DNA of 6,961 bases from Hyphomonadaceae bacterium (GTDB lineage: Bacteria > Pseudomonadota > Alphaproteobacteria > Caulobacterales > Hyphomonadaceae): NCBI GenBank assembly GCA_030696545.1, contig JAUYSA010000524.1, positions 1 to 6,961 of the forward strand, in the 5' to 3' direction. A program made the position numbers and the translations under genes. Below are positions 1 to 5,633 of this stretch, piece by piece (the first letter of the stretch is position 1; each line of letters opens with the position of its first letter). The notes beneath the pieces were generated by a model. It had not been told where the DNA came from. It searched no databases and worked only from the letters and a program-made list of their open reading frames with translations.

Positions 1-174
1 GACTGGACCAACAAAGACAAAGTGATCGCCAGTGAGCTTGCAAAGCATGGCGCTGCTGGCGTTCCGCTGTACCTTGTCTATCCGGCCTCAGGCGGCGAGC
101 CGAAGAAGCTCGATCAGCTGTTGACGCCCGGGATGATCGAAACCGCGGTGCGTCAGGCGGCTGGCTCGCTCTGA
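1..174 (+). CDS. C-terminal end of a DsbD/ScsB-type protein-disulfide reductase (partial, 5' end outside window)
   Basis: An open frame enters from the left edge and ends at TGA 172-174, giving the last 57 residues. It begins DWTNKDKVIASELAKHG and continues with GVPLYLVYP. This is the usual ending of the C-terminal thioredoxin-like domain of DsbD/ScsB reductases: a 'DWT(N/R)xD' strand-helix, then the cis-proline loop (Val-Pro) and the final strand. The CXXC active site and the membrane domain would lie upstream, outside the window. By family knowledge such proteins pass electrons from cytoplasmic thioredoxin across the inner membrane to periplasmic thiol proteins. The next gene starts 39 bases downstream on the same strand and encodes an exported redoxin, which fits a shared thiol-redox role. 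A shorter thioredoxin-family protein with the same ending cannot be excluded from this fragment. Confidence 0.72.
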   Translation, partial: DWTNKDKVIASELAKHGAAGVPLYLVYPASGGEPKKLDQLLTPGMIETAVRQAAGSL

Positions 175-213
175 CAGGACCAGACTCCAACTCTGACAGA
201 CGGGAGAAGAAGA

Positions 214-849
214 ATGGCCTTTTTCAATCGTGACCGACTGCCCGTGTTGCTCGGCGCGGCTGCTGCTGCGGCGATCACTGCTGGCGCGATGGTTGTTTCC
301 ACCGCGAATGCGGCTCCTCCTGGTGACGCAGCGCCCGCTTTCAAGGAAGTGAACACCGCAGGCAAGGAAGTTTCGCTCGCTGACTTCAAGGGAAAGACCG
401 TCATTCTCGAATGGACCAATGATGGCTGCCCGTTCGTGCAGAAGCACTACAATTCAGAGAACATGCAGAAGACACAGGCCGCCGCCACAAAGGACGGCGT
501 GGTCTGGCTCTCCGTGATCTCATCGAAGCCCGGTTCGCAGGGGCATGTCGATGGCGCGAAAGCTGAAAAATTGACGGCTGATCGCGGCGCGAAACCCACC
601 CATGTCCTGCTCGATACCGATGGTTCGATGGGCCGCGCATTCGGCGCGAAGACAACGCCGCACATGTACATCATCACGCCGGACGGGAAGATCGCCTACA
701 ACGGCGCCATCGACTCGATCAAATCGAACAAGGTCGATGACGTTCCGAAGGCTACCAATTACGTCAACGCTGCACTTACGTCTCTTAAGGCCGGAAAAGC
801 GCCCGACCCAGCGCTGACCGTGCCGTACGGTTGCGACGTCAAATACTAG
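214..849 (+). CDS. Exported redoxin / thioredoxin-fold protein with one active-site-position Cys and a C-terminal Cys
   Basis: This 211-residue protein has a Sec-type signal peptide: a charged start with R6 and R8, a hydrophobic core at about 9-28, and likely cleavage after ANA at 33. The mature part is a redoxin (AhpC/TSA-like) thioredoxin fold. It shows the APAF entry, then 'GKTVILEWTNDGCPFVQKHY' (60-79), the PTHVLLDTDG strand (about 128-137), the TTPHMYIITPDG cis-Pro region, and a YGCDVKY tail. Only two cysteines are present, C72 and C207. C72 sits where the first Cys of CXXC would be, but the +3 residue is Val, so there is no classical dithiol. By inference C72 and C207 could form the redox pair, as in atypical two-Cys enzymes. 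A purine-rich ribosome site (GGGAGAAGA, 202-210) just before ATG 214 supports the start. The neighbouring DsbD-type gene could reduce it in the periplasm. Exact substrate unknown; peroxidase or thiol-transfer roles are both possible. Confidence 0.85.
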   Translation: MAFFNRDRLPVLLGAAAAAAITAGAMVVSTANAAPPGDAAPAFKEVNTAGKEVSLADFKGKTVILEWTNDGCPFVQKHYNSENMQKTQAAATKDGVVWLSVISSKPGSQGHVDGAKAEKLTADRGAKPTHVLLDTDGSMGRAFGAKTTPHMYIITPDGKIAYNGAIDSIKSNKVDDVPKATNYVNAALTSLKAGKAPDPALTVPYGCDVKY

Positions 850-1346
850 AAGTCGCGAACCGCTTCACATTTACCAGCCGCCGCGGACTTCAGGTTCGCG
901 GCGGCTTTCGTTTGTGCAGCTGCGCCGCTGCCGATAGCGGGCGCGATCTCGACCGCATCCCTCAGCATGTGAGACAGCCGCGAGAGAGCCGCTGCCTGCG
1001 CTGTGCCCGTCGTTGCGCTGGACACGACCTCGAGCTGAACGTCCGTCTCCTCGGCCATGCCCCGGAATATGCAGCGCAGGTCGGCCGGTCCGCCCCGCTG
1101 ATCTATCTCCATCGACAGCCGACTTGCCGTCATGGCGAAGCGCTGCAGGTCGCCAACCAGTGTGGACGAAAGCGGCGCGGGTTTCAGGCCCACCCGGCGC
1201 TTGGCCGCCGTCTCCGCAGCATTGACCTGAGCCAGCAATCGCGACGCTTCCGCGCGGACCTGTTCCGGCAGGCCATCGGCCTGCGCGGGCATGGCCATGA
1301 ATATGGCCACGGCCAGACATGCGAGGAGGTGCTTCATGGATCTCAT
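846..1346 (-). CDS. Small exported protein of unknown function
   Basis: This 166-residue protein is not recognised as any named family. The N-terminus is a clear Sec signal peptide: MRSMKHLLAC, a hydrophobic core, then MPAQA|DG with likely cleavage after residue 23. The mature part is alanine-rich and probably mostly helical, for example EQVRAEASRLLAQVNAAETAAKRR. It has two cysteines, C92 (DLRCIFRG) and C160 (AGKCEAV), which could form a disulfide in the periplasm. C10 lies too early in the signal peptide for a convincing lipobox. The start is uncertain: ATG at 1346 or the in-frame ATG at 1337 (MKHLLA). Neither has a strong ribosome site, and the second gives the more typical signal peptide. 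The gene converges on the redoxin gene, sharing CTAG 846-849 for both stops, and diverges from hisS. The signal peptide argues that this strand, not the plus-strand frame over the same DNA, is the real gene. Confidence 0.72.
   Translation of the reverse strand: MRSMKHLLACLAVAIFMAMPAQADGLPEQVRAEASRLLAQVNAAETAAKRRVGLKPAPLSSTLVGDLQRFAMTASRLSMEIDQRGGPADLRCIFRGMAEETDVQLEVVSSATTGTAQAAALSRLSHMLRDAVEIAPAIGSGAAAQTKAAANLKSAAAGKCEAVRDF
876..913 (+). terminator. Intrinsic terminator of the redoxin gene, lying inside the convergent gene
   Basis: A perfect 10-bp stem is formed by AGCCGCCGCG (876-885) and CGCGGCGGCT (897-906). It can be extended inward by G-U and A-U pairs and closes a short loop. The T-rich run TTCGTTT (907-913) follows, about 27 bases after the redoxin stop. 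There is no T-run on the other side of the hairpin, so it is oriented for plus-strand transcripts. The stem overlaps the last codons (KSAAAG) of the minus-strand gene. Confidence 0.7.
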
Positions 1347-1422
1347 GATCCCGGGCTGCCGTTAAGGTTTTGCCAAGGCAGGGGTAATCATTAGGCCAGC
1401 TATTGTTGCGGCCAGGGCGCCC
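1347..1422. promoter_or_regulatory. Divergent intergenic region between the exported-protein gene and hisS
   Basis: These 76 bases must hold the promoters of two divergent genes: the minus-strand exported protein and the hisS-hisZ-hisG operon. The region is locally AT-richer around 1361-1406. It contains a small inverted repeat, TGCC-AA-GGCA (1371-1380), which could be an operator half-site pair. I could not pick a convincing -35/-10 pair on either strand. An AGGG at 1414-1417 sits five bases before the ATG at 1423. Function is inferred from position only. Confidence 0.35.
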
Positions 1423-2937
1423 ATGCGCTATCTGCCGAGCCCATGTCGGATGGCCATCATGTCAACGGACGAGCAACAAGGCGCTGCACAGCGCCGCCCG
1501 GAAGCCCGCAAGCCGCGGGGATTTCCTGACCGGACGGCGGCGATCATCGCCGCCGAGCGGAAGCTCGTTGACTCGATAAGCGCCGTTTACCAGCGCTGGG
1601 GTTTCGACGCCCTCGACACCGGCCCGTTCGAATATGTCGACGCGCTTGGCAAGTTTCTGCCCGATACCGACCGTCCCAACGCTGGCGTCTTCGCACTGCA
1701 GGACGATGACGAGCAATGGATCGCCCTGCGTTACGATCATACAGCGCCTCTGGCCCGTTACGTGGCCGAGAACTGGGAGCGTATCCCCAAGCCCTTCCGC
1801 CGCTATTCGGCGGGTCCGGTCTGGCGTAACGAGAAGCCCGGGCCGTTCCGCTTCCGCGAGTTCATCCAGTGCGACGCTGACTCGGTTGGCGTGGCTGGCC
1901 CTGCTGCCGACGCGGAGATGATCGCTATCGCCGCCGAGGCCATGGAGGCCGCTGGCGCTGCCAAGGGCGAATACGTAATCCGGGTGAACTCGCGCCAGTT
2001 GCTCGACGGCATCATGGAAACAGCCGGCGTTGTTGATCCGGCCCAGCGCGGCACGGTTCTGCGTGCGCTCGACAAGTTCGACAAGTTCGGTGTTGAGGGC
2101 GTCACGCTGCTTCTGGGCAAGGGCCGCAAGGACGAGTCCGGCGACGTTACCCACGGCGCAGGCCTTGTCGCCAACCAGATCGACGTGTTGCTCGAATTCA
2201 TCACCGCCAGGTCGGTGTCGCGCTCGGAGACGACTCGCAAGCTCGCGAACTCTGTTGGAATGACCCGGTCCGGCGCCGCTGGCGTTGCAGAGCTGGGCGA
2301 GATCGACGCGATCCTGACTGCGCTAGGCATTGGCGAGGATGCAGCGGCCTTCGATCCATCGATCGTGCGCGGGCTTGAGTATTACACCGGCCCGGTGTTC
2401 GAAGCCGAGTTCCTGCGCGAATTCCGCGATCCTGATGGCAACCCGCTGCGCTTTGGTTCGGTTGGCGGCGGCGGCCGGTATGACGGCCTTGTTGCGCGGT
2501 TCCGTGGCGAGCCTGCTCCAGCAACAGGTTTCTCCGTTGGCGTCAGCCGCCTCGCCGCCGCGATGGCGGTGACTGAAGGCGCTGCCGTCGAAGGTCCTGT
2601 GCTGGTTCTCGTGCTCGACAAGGATCAGCTAGCTGACTACTCGGCGCTCGCCGCTGATCTGCGCCGCGCGGGCATCCGCGCCGAGATGTATCTGGGCGCC
2701 TCGGGCATGAAGGCGCAGATGAAATACGCCGATCGCCGCAACTCCCCCGCCGTCGTGATCGTTGGCGGAAATGAGCGCGAGAAGGGCGTCGTCACCATCA
2801 AGGATCTGAAGGCGGGCGCAGCCGCCGCAAAGGGCATGACTGACAACGATGCCTGGCGCAGTGAACGTCCCGGCCAGTTCGAATGCCCGCGCAGTGAGAT
2901 GGTCGCCCGTATCAAAGCCATAGCGGGCGTGTCGTGA
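1423..2937 (+). CDS. hisS: Histidyl-tRNA synthetase, alphaproteobacterial divergent type
   Basis: This cytoplasmic class II synthetase uses ATP to charge tRNA-His with histidine. The frame gives 504 residues, near the length of alphaproteobacterial HisRS and longer than the ~424 of E. coli. Visible landmarks are a KPRGFPDR entry (30-37), ALRYDHTAPLARY (101-113), motif 2 with R135 in VWRNEKPGP followed by FREFIQCDAD, the histidine-specific signature RGLEYY (316-321), motif 3 in GGGGRYDGL (348-356), and GFSVGVSRLA. The C-terminal anticodon-binding domain runs from about 391 (GPVLVLVLDKDQLADY) to the end. The motif 2 loop reads PGPFRF, where I recall PGPGRF in relatives; F142 is noted under findings. 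The start is ambiguous. ATG 1423 has AGGG five bases upstream. ATG 1450 and ATG 1459 (MSTDEQQ) are in frame, and similarity to the family only begins near residue 30. The gene overlaps hisZ by GTGA, so the two are probably translated together. Confidence 0.96.
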   Translation: MRYLPSPCRMAIMSTDEQQGAAQRRPEARKPRGFPDRTAAIIAAERKLVDSISAVYQRWGFDALDTGPFEYVDALGKFLPDTDRPNAGVFALQDDDEQWIALRYDHTAPLARYVAENWERIPKPFRRYSAGPVWRNEKPGPFRFREFIQCDADSVGVAGPAADAEMIAIAAEAMEAAGAAKGEYVIRVNSRQLLDGIMETAGVVDPAQRGTVLRALDKFDKFGVEGVTLLLGKGRKDESGDVTHGAGLVANQIDVLLEFITARSVSRSETTRKLANSVGMTRSGAAGVAELGEIDAILTALGIGEDAAAFDPSIVRGLEYYTGPVFEAEFLREFRDPDGNPLRFGSVGGGGRYDGLVARFRGEPAPATGFSVGVSRLAAAMAVTEGAAVEGPVLVLVLDKDQLADYSALAADLRRAGIRAEMYLGASGMKAQMKYADRRNSPAVVIVGGNEREKGVVTIKDLKAGAAAAKGMTDNDAWRSERPGQFECPRSEMVARIKAIAGVS

Positions 2938-4037
2938 TCCTCTCGGCGCAGGCTGCAGCGGCGCTTGCGCGTATCGCGCGTGTCAGCGGCGTGCGCGCCG
3001 AACCGCAGACTCTGATGCCTGCCGAAGTCATCCTCGAGCTTTCCGGCGAGGTCGTGCGCTCGCGGCTGTGTACGTTCACCGACGCCAGCGGCAAAGAGCA
3101 TTGCCTGCGTCCCGATCTCACGACGCCGATTGCGCAGATGGTCGCTTCGAGCGAATTGCCGGTCGCGCGGTATCACGGCGCCGGCCCCGTCTATCGGCTT
3201 CCGCCGCGTGGTTCGAACGATCCTGTCGAGCATCTGCAGATTGGCTTCGAATGGTTCGGCAATGGCGGCTCGCCATCCGAAGATGCAGAGGCGCTGGCTG
3301 TGGCTCTTGAGGCTGCGCAGGCGGGTGGGGCGACTGGCGCGCTGGTCCGCTTTGGGGACGTTGCAATCTATCACGCCGTGTTGGCAGCGTTGCCGCTCTC
3401 GCCACAATGGCGCGATCGTCTGCGCCGCGCTTTCTCGCGCCGCAAAGGGCCGCAGGAATTGCTCGCCGATGCGTCGCGCGGCCAGTCCGCGGGCGCCGGC
3501 GAGGTTGCGCGGCTTGGGCTATTGTCTCCAGAGGAAGCGTCGCGGAGCGTTGCGGCTGAGCTTCAACGCCTTGGCGTGGAGGCCGTTGGCAGGTCCGTCG
3601 GTGACATTGCGGCGCGCCTTCGGGACAAGGCCGCCGACGTAGCACCCGCCCCAGCGATCTCTGCGGCTCTGAACGGGTATCTGGATATTTCCGTTCCGAT
3701 GACGGCAAGCCTCGGCGCGCTGCAGACGTTCGCCCGAGAGCAGGGATTGGATATAGCGGCTGCGCTCGATGCCTTCGCTGAACGCTTGGCCATTATCGCC
3801 AAGCTCAAGCCGCCCTTCTGGGCTGAGGCGATTTTCAGCGCACAGGCCGGGCGGCGCTTTGAATACTATGATGGCTTTGTCTTCGAACTGGCGCGTGATG
3901 GCGCCGCGGACCGGCCGATCGTGTCAGGCGGTCGTTATGACGGCCTCATTTCGCGCCTGAGCGGCGGTAGCCGCGAAGCGAGCGCTATCGGCGCGGCCCT
4001 GCGTGCCGACCGGCTGGGCGAGGGCGCGCGGGCATGA
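2934..4037 (+). CDS. hisZ: ATP phosphoribosyltransferase regulatory subunit HisZ
   Basis: HisZ is a catalytically dead paralogue of histidyl-tRNA synthetase. It joins the short HisG to form the active, histidine-inhibited ATP phosphoribosyltransferase. This 367-residue protein keeps the synthetase core: LRPDLTTPIAQ (58-68), a motif-2-like YRLPPRGSNDPVEHLQIGFEWFG (87-109), FEYYDGFVFEL (309-319) in place of the HisRS RGLxYY signature, and motif-3-like SGGRYDGLISRL (331-342). It lacks the anticodon-binding domain, as expected for HisZ. The missing catalytic Arg of RGLxYY and the position before hisG separate it from a second HisRS. Translation starts at GTG 2934, which overlaps the hisS stop as GTGA; no strong separate ribosome site is seen, so coupling is likely. 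The end overlaps hisG as ATGA. The middle section (about 155-255) is Arg/Ala-rich and less conserved. Confidence 0.93.
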   Translation: MILSAQAAAALARIARVSGVRAEPQTLMPAEVILELSGEVVRSRLCTFTDASGKEHCLRPDLTTPIAQMVASSELPVARYHGAGPVYRLPPRGSNDPVEHLQIGFEWFGNGGSPSEDAEALAVALEAAQAGGATGALVRFGDVAIYHAVLAALPLSPQWRDRLRRAFSRRKGPQELLADASRGQSAGAGEVARLGLLSPEEASRSVAAELQRLGVEAVGRSVGDIAARLRDKAADVAPAPAISAALNGYLDISVPMTASLGALQTFAREQGLDIAAALDAFAERLAIIAKLKPPFWAEAIFSAQAGRRFEYYDGFVFELARDGAADRPIVSGGRYDGLISRLSGGSREASAIGAALRADRLGEGARA

Positions 4038-4792
4038 CCACGCTGAAGCTCGCCGTTCCGTCCAAGGGCCGCCTCAAGGAACAGGCTGAAACCTTCTTTG
4101 CCGCCGCCGGCTTCGCGATCGAAGCGGTTGGTGGCGCGCGGGGCTATTTCGCCCGGATCGCCGGCTTGCCGGATATCGAGGTGCGTCTTCTTTCCGCCGG
4201 CGAGATTGCTTCTGGCGTCATCGCTGGCGACGTCCACGTCGGGGTGAGCGGAGAAGACCTGCTGCGGGAGCAGGCGAGCGATCTTGATCGCGTCGTGCAT
4301 CTGCTTGCGCCGCTGGGCTTCGGCCGGGCCGATCTGGTGGTGGCCGCGCCCAAGAGCTGGCTTGATGTCGAGACGATGGCGGATGTTGATGACGTCGCCG
4401 CGCGCATGGAGTCTGCGACCGGCCGGAAGCTGCGCGTTGCAACCAAATATGTCCGATCGACCCGCCGCTTCTTCACCGAGGAGGGCGTCGGTCATTACCG
4501 CATCGTCGAGAGCGCTGGCGCGACAGAGGGTGCTCCGGCCGCCGGGGTCGCGGAGCTTGTCGTCGATATCACGACCACTGGGGCGACGCTGGAAAGCAAC
4601 GGGCTCAAGATCCTGCGGGATGGCGTGATCCTGCGCAGCCAGGCGCAGCTCGCCGCCAGTCTGGACGCAGACTGGTCTCCGGCAGCCCTCGCGGCGCTGG
4701 AAAAGCTGGTGGTTGGGATCGAAGTGATGGCCCCGGGTTCGGCGGCCAGACTCCAGAAGTTTATGACAGCGCTGAACAATACGCGCGCGTGA
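4034..4792 (+). CDS. hisG: ATP phosphoribosyltransferase catalytic subunit HisG, short form
   Basis: HisG condenses ATP with PRPP to make N1-(5-phosphoribosyl)-ATP, the first committed step of histidine synthesis, in the cytoplasm. The 252-residue protein starts KLAVPSKGRLKEQ (5-17), a typical HisG entry. It continues with GVSGEDLLRE (70-79), LRVATKYVRSTRRFF (133-147), and the PRPP-binding loop ELVVDITTTGATLESNG (174-190) with acidic D178 and the T-T-T-G turn. The long-form C-terminal histidine-binding domain is absent, so this is the short form that needs HisZ for activity and feedback control. hisZ lies directly upstream with a 4-base ATGA overlap. It is slightly longer than many short HisG proteins because of an Ala/Gly-rich stretch around 160-173 and a C-terminal helix ending QKFMTALNNTRA. 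No terminator follows closely; the first strong one is about 250 bases downstream. Confidence 0.96.
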   Translation: MTTLKLAVPSKGRLKEQAETFFAAAGFAIEAVGGARGYFARIAGLPDIEVRLLSAGEIASGVIAGDVHVGVSGEDLLREQASDLDRVVHLLAPLGFGRADLVVAAPKSWLDVETMADVDDVAARMESATGRKLRVATKYVRSTRRFFTEEGVGHYRIVESAGATEGAPAAGVAELVVDITTTGATLESNGLKILRDGVILRSQAQLAASLDADWSPAALAALEKLVVGIEVMAPGSAARLQKFMTALNNTRA

Positions 4793-4978
4793 TAGGTGCG
4801 CGAGGCGGATTCCATCCGGTATCACAATGGCCGCTTCAATGTTGCGGCTGCGAACGATTTTCGGGGGAAATCTACCGCCAAGGGGCGTTGACAGGGTCAA
4901 GTCGGGCCAATCCGTGCCCGCGCGGGATAACGCGCCTGTAAGATCACGCTTGACTCAGCGCGAGCTTCGCGACACTTT

Positions 4979-5077
4979 GATCATCGAACTGCTTCGGCGG
5001 TTTGGCGTTTCGGGGAGGAAACGCTCGTATCAGACCCTTTTAGTGGCGGCGCGTTCATCGCGCCGCCCTTTTTCTTT
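4979..5077 (+). ncRNA. Candidate small RNA or structured 3' UTR of the his operon
   Basis: Two stable hairpins lie in tandem and end in a T-run. The first is GCGTTTC (5005-5011) and GAAACGC (5018-5024), a perfect 7-bp stem with the six-base loop GGGGAG. The second is the terminator at 5045-5067. A TTGACT (4950-4955) could act as a -35 box, but the matching -10 position (CACTTT, 4973-4978) is poor. This could therefore be either an independent RNA of roughly 90-100 nt or the structured 3' end of the hisG message. The purine-rich loop could in principle pair with C/U-rich target RNA. I do not recognise it as a known sRNA family. The 5' end is a guess from the possible -35 box. Confidence 0.28.
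5045..5077 (+). terminator. Strong intrinsic terminator, probably ends the hisS-hisZ-hisG transcript
   Basis: A perfect 9-bp GC stem, GGCGGCGCG (5045-5053) with CGCGCCGCC (5059-5067), closes a TTCAT loop. It is followed by CTTTTTCTTT (5068-5077). The T-run on the plus side sets the direction. It lies about 250 bases after the hisG stop, unusually far for a simple operon end. Confidence 0.82.
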
Positions 5078-5171
5078 GTGGCTAGGGGCTTTGTGCTCCC
5101 CATCGCGCTGAACCGTTGTCGCGCAGCTCACCTGTCCGGTCGATGAACAGAATCGCCTGTCGCCAGCTTTT

Positions 5172-5185
5172 CAGCGCCGGCGCTG
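5172..5185. repeat. 14-bp perfect palindrome
   Basis: CAGCGCCGGCGCTG reads the same on both strands with no spacer. It is in non-coding DNA between the two plus-strand terminators. A self-complementary site of this length could be a dimeric protein-binding site, but GC-rich DNA produces such palindromes fairly easily. No function assigned. Confidence 0.4.
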
Positions 5186-5227
5186 CAGGATTCGCCATTC
5201 AGGAGAGTGCCAGCCCAGAATGAAGTC

Positions 5228-5262
5228 GGGGCGGCCTGTTGCCAGGCCGCCCCTTCTTCTTT
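5228..5262 (+). terminator. Very strong intrinsic terminator with no assigned gene upstream
   Basis: A perfect 11-bp stem, GGGGCGGCCTG (5228-5238) with CAGGCCGCCCC (5243-5253), closes a four-base TTGC loop. The T-rich tail TTCTTCTTT (5254-5262) follows. The tail is on the plus side only, so it stops rightward transcription. It is 150 bases beyond the preceding terminator with no coding sequence between. It is either a back-up for the his operon, protecting the convergent groEL gene, or the end of an unannotated RNA. Confidence 0.78.
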
Positions 5263-5330
5263 GGCATTCCGAAGTTCGGCTTTGTTGGCGTCGCCCGGGG
5301 TCAGGATGGGCTGCCAGATCGAACTTCTCG

Positions 5331-5430
5331 AAAAACAATAAGGACATATCGATAATCAAGCAATCCTGTAAGCAACAGTACACGACTGAATATGCAGATA
5401 ATCGGATGGCGATAAGGATTTCTGATTATG
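5331..5430. other. AT-rich non-coding stretch (36% GC by direct count)
   Basis: Thirty-six of these 100 bases are G or C, in sharp contrast to the GC-rich genes around it. It contains repeated short words: GATAATC at 5351-5357 and 5397-5403, and TATGCAG at 5391-5397 and 5427-5433. No ribosome site with a plausible reading frame, tRNA fold or clear promoter was found. It could be a promoter-like or protein-binding region, or the remnant of acquired DNA. Confidence 0.4.
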
Positions 5431-5576
5431 CAGCCTTCGGCGAAAGGACTTGCCCCTTGGTCAAAGGCTGACCGGATCAGATTCCATCAAACTTTGCCGA
5501 TCTCGAGTTTTGAACCTTCTGCCATTATCGATGGTCACGGGCTCGTGATCGCGTTGACAGCCCTCCCGGAAGCAAG

Positions 5577-5602
5577 AAGGGCGGCCCTTTCGAGCCGCCC
5601 CT
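5577..5602 (-). terminator. Probable groEL terminator
   Basis: The plus-strand sequence GGGCGGC (5579-5585) pairs with GCCGCCC (5594-5600) around an eight-base loop. On the minus strand the stem can gain a G-U and an A-U pair at its base. It lies about 32 bases beyond the groEL stop, the right place for the end of that transcript. The tail read on the minus strand is TTCTTGCTT, a modest T-run. Plus-strand transcripts would also form the hairpin, with CTCCGTGTTTTG after it. Confidence 0.62.
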
Positions 5603-5633
5603 CCGTGTTTTGTCAGACTTGAGTCGGCGTGGA

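Larger units (their letters stand above)
4793..5633. other. 840-bp intergenic region between hisG and groEL with no supported protein gene
   Basis: I see no convincing coding sequence here. The open frames present are short, lack plausible ribosome sites, and run through terminator hairpins. The region does hold structure: a short inverted repeat TTGAC-AGG-GTCAA (4888-4900), a GC palindrome CCCGCGCGGG (4917-4926), a hairpin at 5005-5024, plus-strand intrinsic terminators at 5045-5077 and 5228-5262, a 14-bp palindrome at 5172-5185, an AT-rich stretch at 5331-5430, an inverted repeat GGTCA-N5-TGACC (5459-5473), and the probable groEL terminator at 5577-5602. Because hisG and groEL converge, two terminators would explain the gap. 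The extra plus-strand terminator suggests a non-coding transcript. Confidence 0.6.

Noticed and set aside
1362..1376. Possible CtrA site (TTAA-N7-CCAA) before hisS
   Set aside because: The second half-site has two mismatches to TTAA, and there is no other support for cell-cycle control of this operon.
831..1394. 187-codon plus-strand frame over the small exported-protein gene
   Set aside because: It begins inside the redoxin gene, runs through that gene's terminator, is Arg/Cys/His-rich, and lacks a signal or motif. The minus strand encodes a clear signal peptide instead.
1462..2154. 230-codon open frame on the minus strand opposite hisS
   Set aside because: Antisense to conserved HisRS motifs; no signal or domain seen.
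2637..3407. 256-codon open frame on the minus strand across the hisS-hisZ junction
   Set aside because: Antisense to two clear genes, with an Arg-rich low-complexity product and no family resemblance.
3935..4900. 321-codon open frame on the minus strand opposite hisG
   Set aside because: It runs antisense over the whole of hisG, which is unambiguous. Its protein is Arg/His/Gly-rich with no recognisable domain, a typical product of GC-rich codon bias.
5012..5024. Resemblance to the RNase P RNA start (GAGGAAA)
   Set aside because: The following GTCCGGGCT and all other conserved RNase P elements are missing.
4827..5111. 94-codon plus-strand frame after hisG
   Set aside because: It passes through the strong terminator at 5045-5077, has no ribosome site, and has no recognisable product.
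5220..5471. 83-codon plus-strand frame in the hisG-groEL gap
   Set aside because: It reads straight through the 11-bp terminator hairpin and the AT-rich block; its composition changes abruptly and no ribosome site is at a suitable distance.
4885..5560. Ten-base direct repeat GCGTTGACAG at 4885-4894 and 5551-5560
   Set aside because: One shared 10-mer in a region of this size is not unlikely by chance, and neither copy has a good -10 box 16-18 bases downstream.
5554..5585. Resemblance to SRP RNA (CCCGGAAGCAAGAAGG)
   Set aside because: The conserved GGTCAGG and GGAAGGAAGCAGCC segments of the SRP RNA tip are not present; the sequence is better explained as the base of the groEL terminator.
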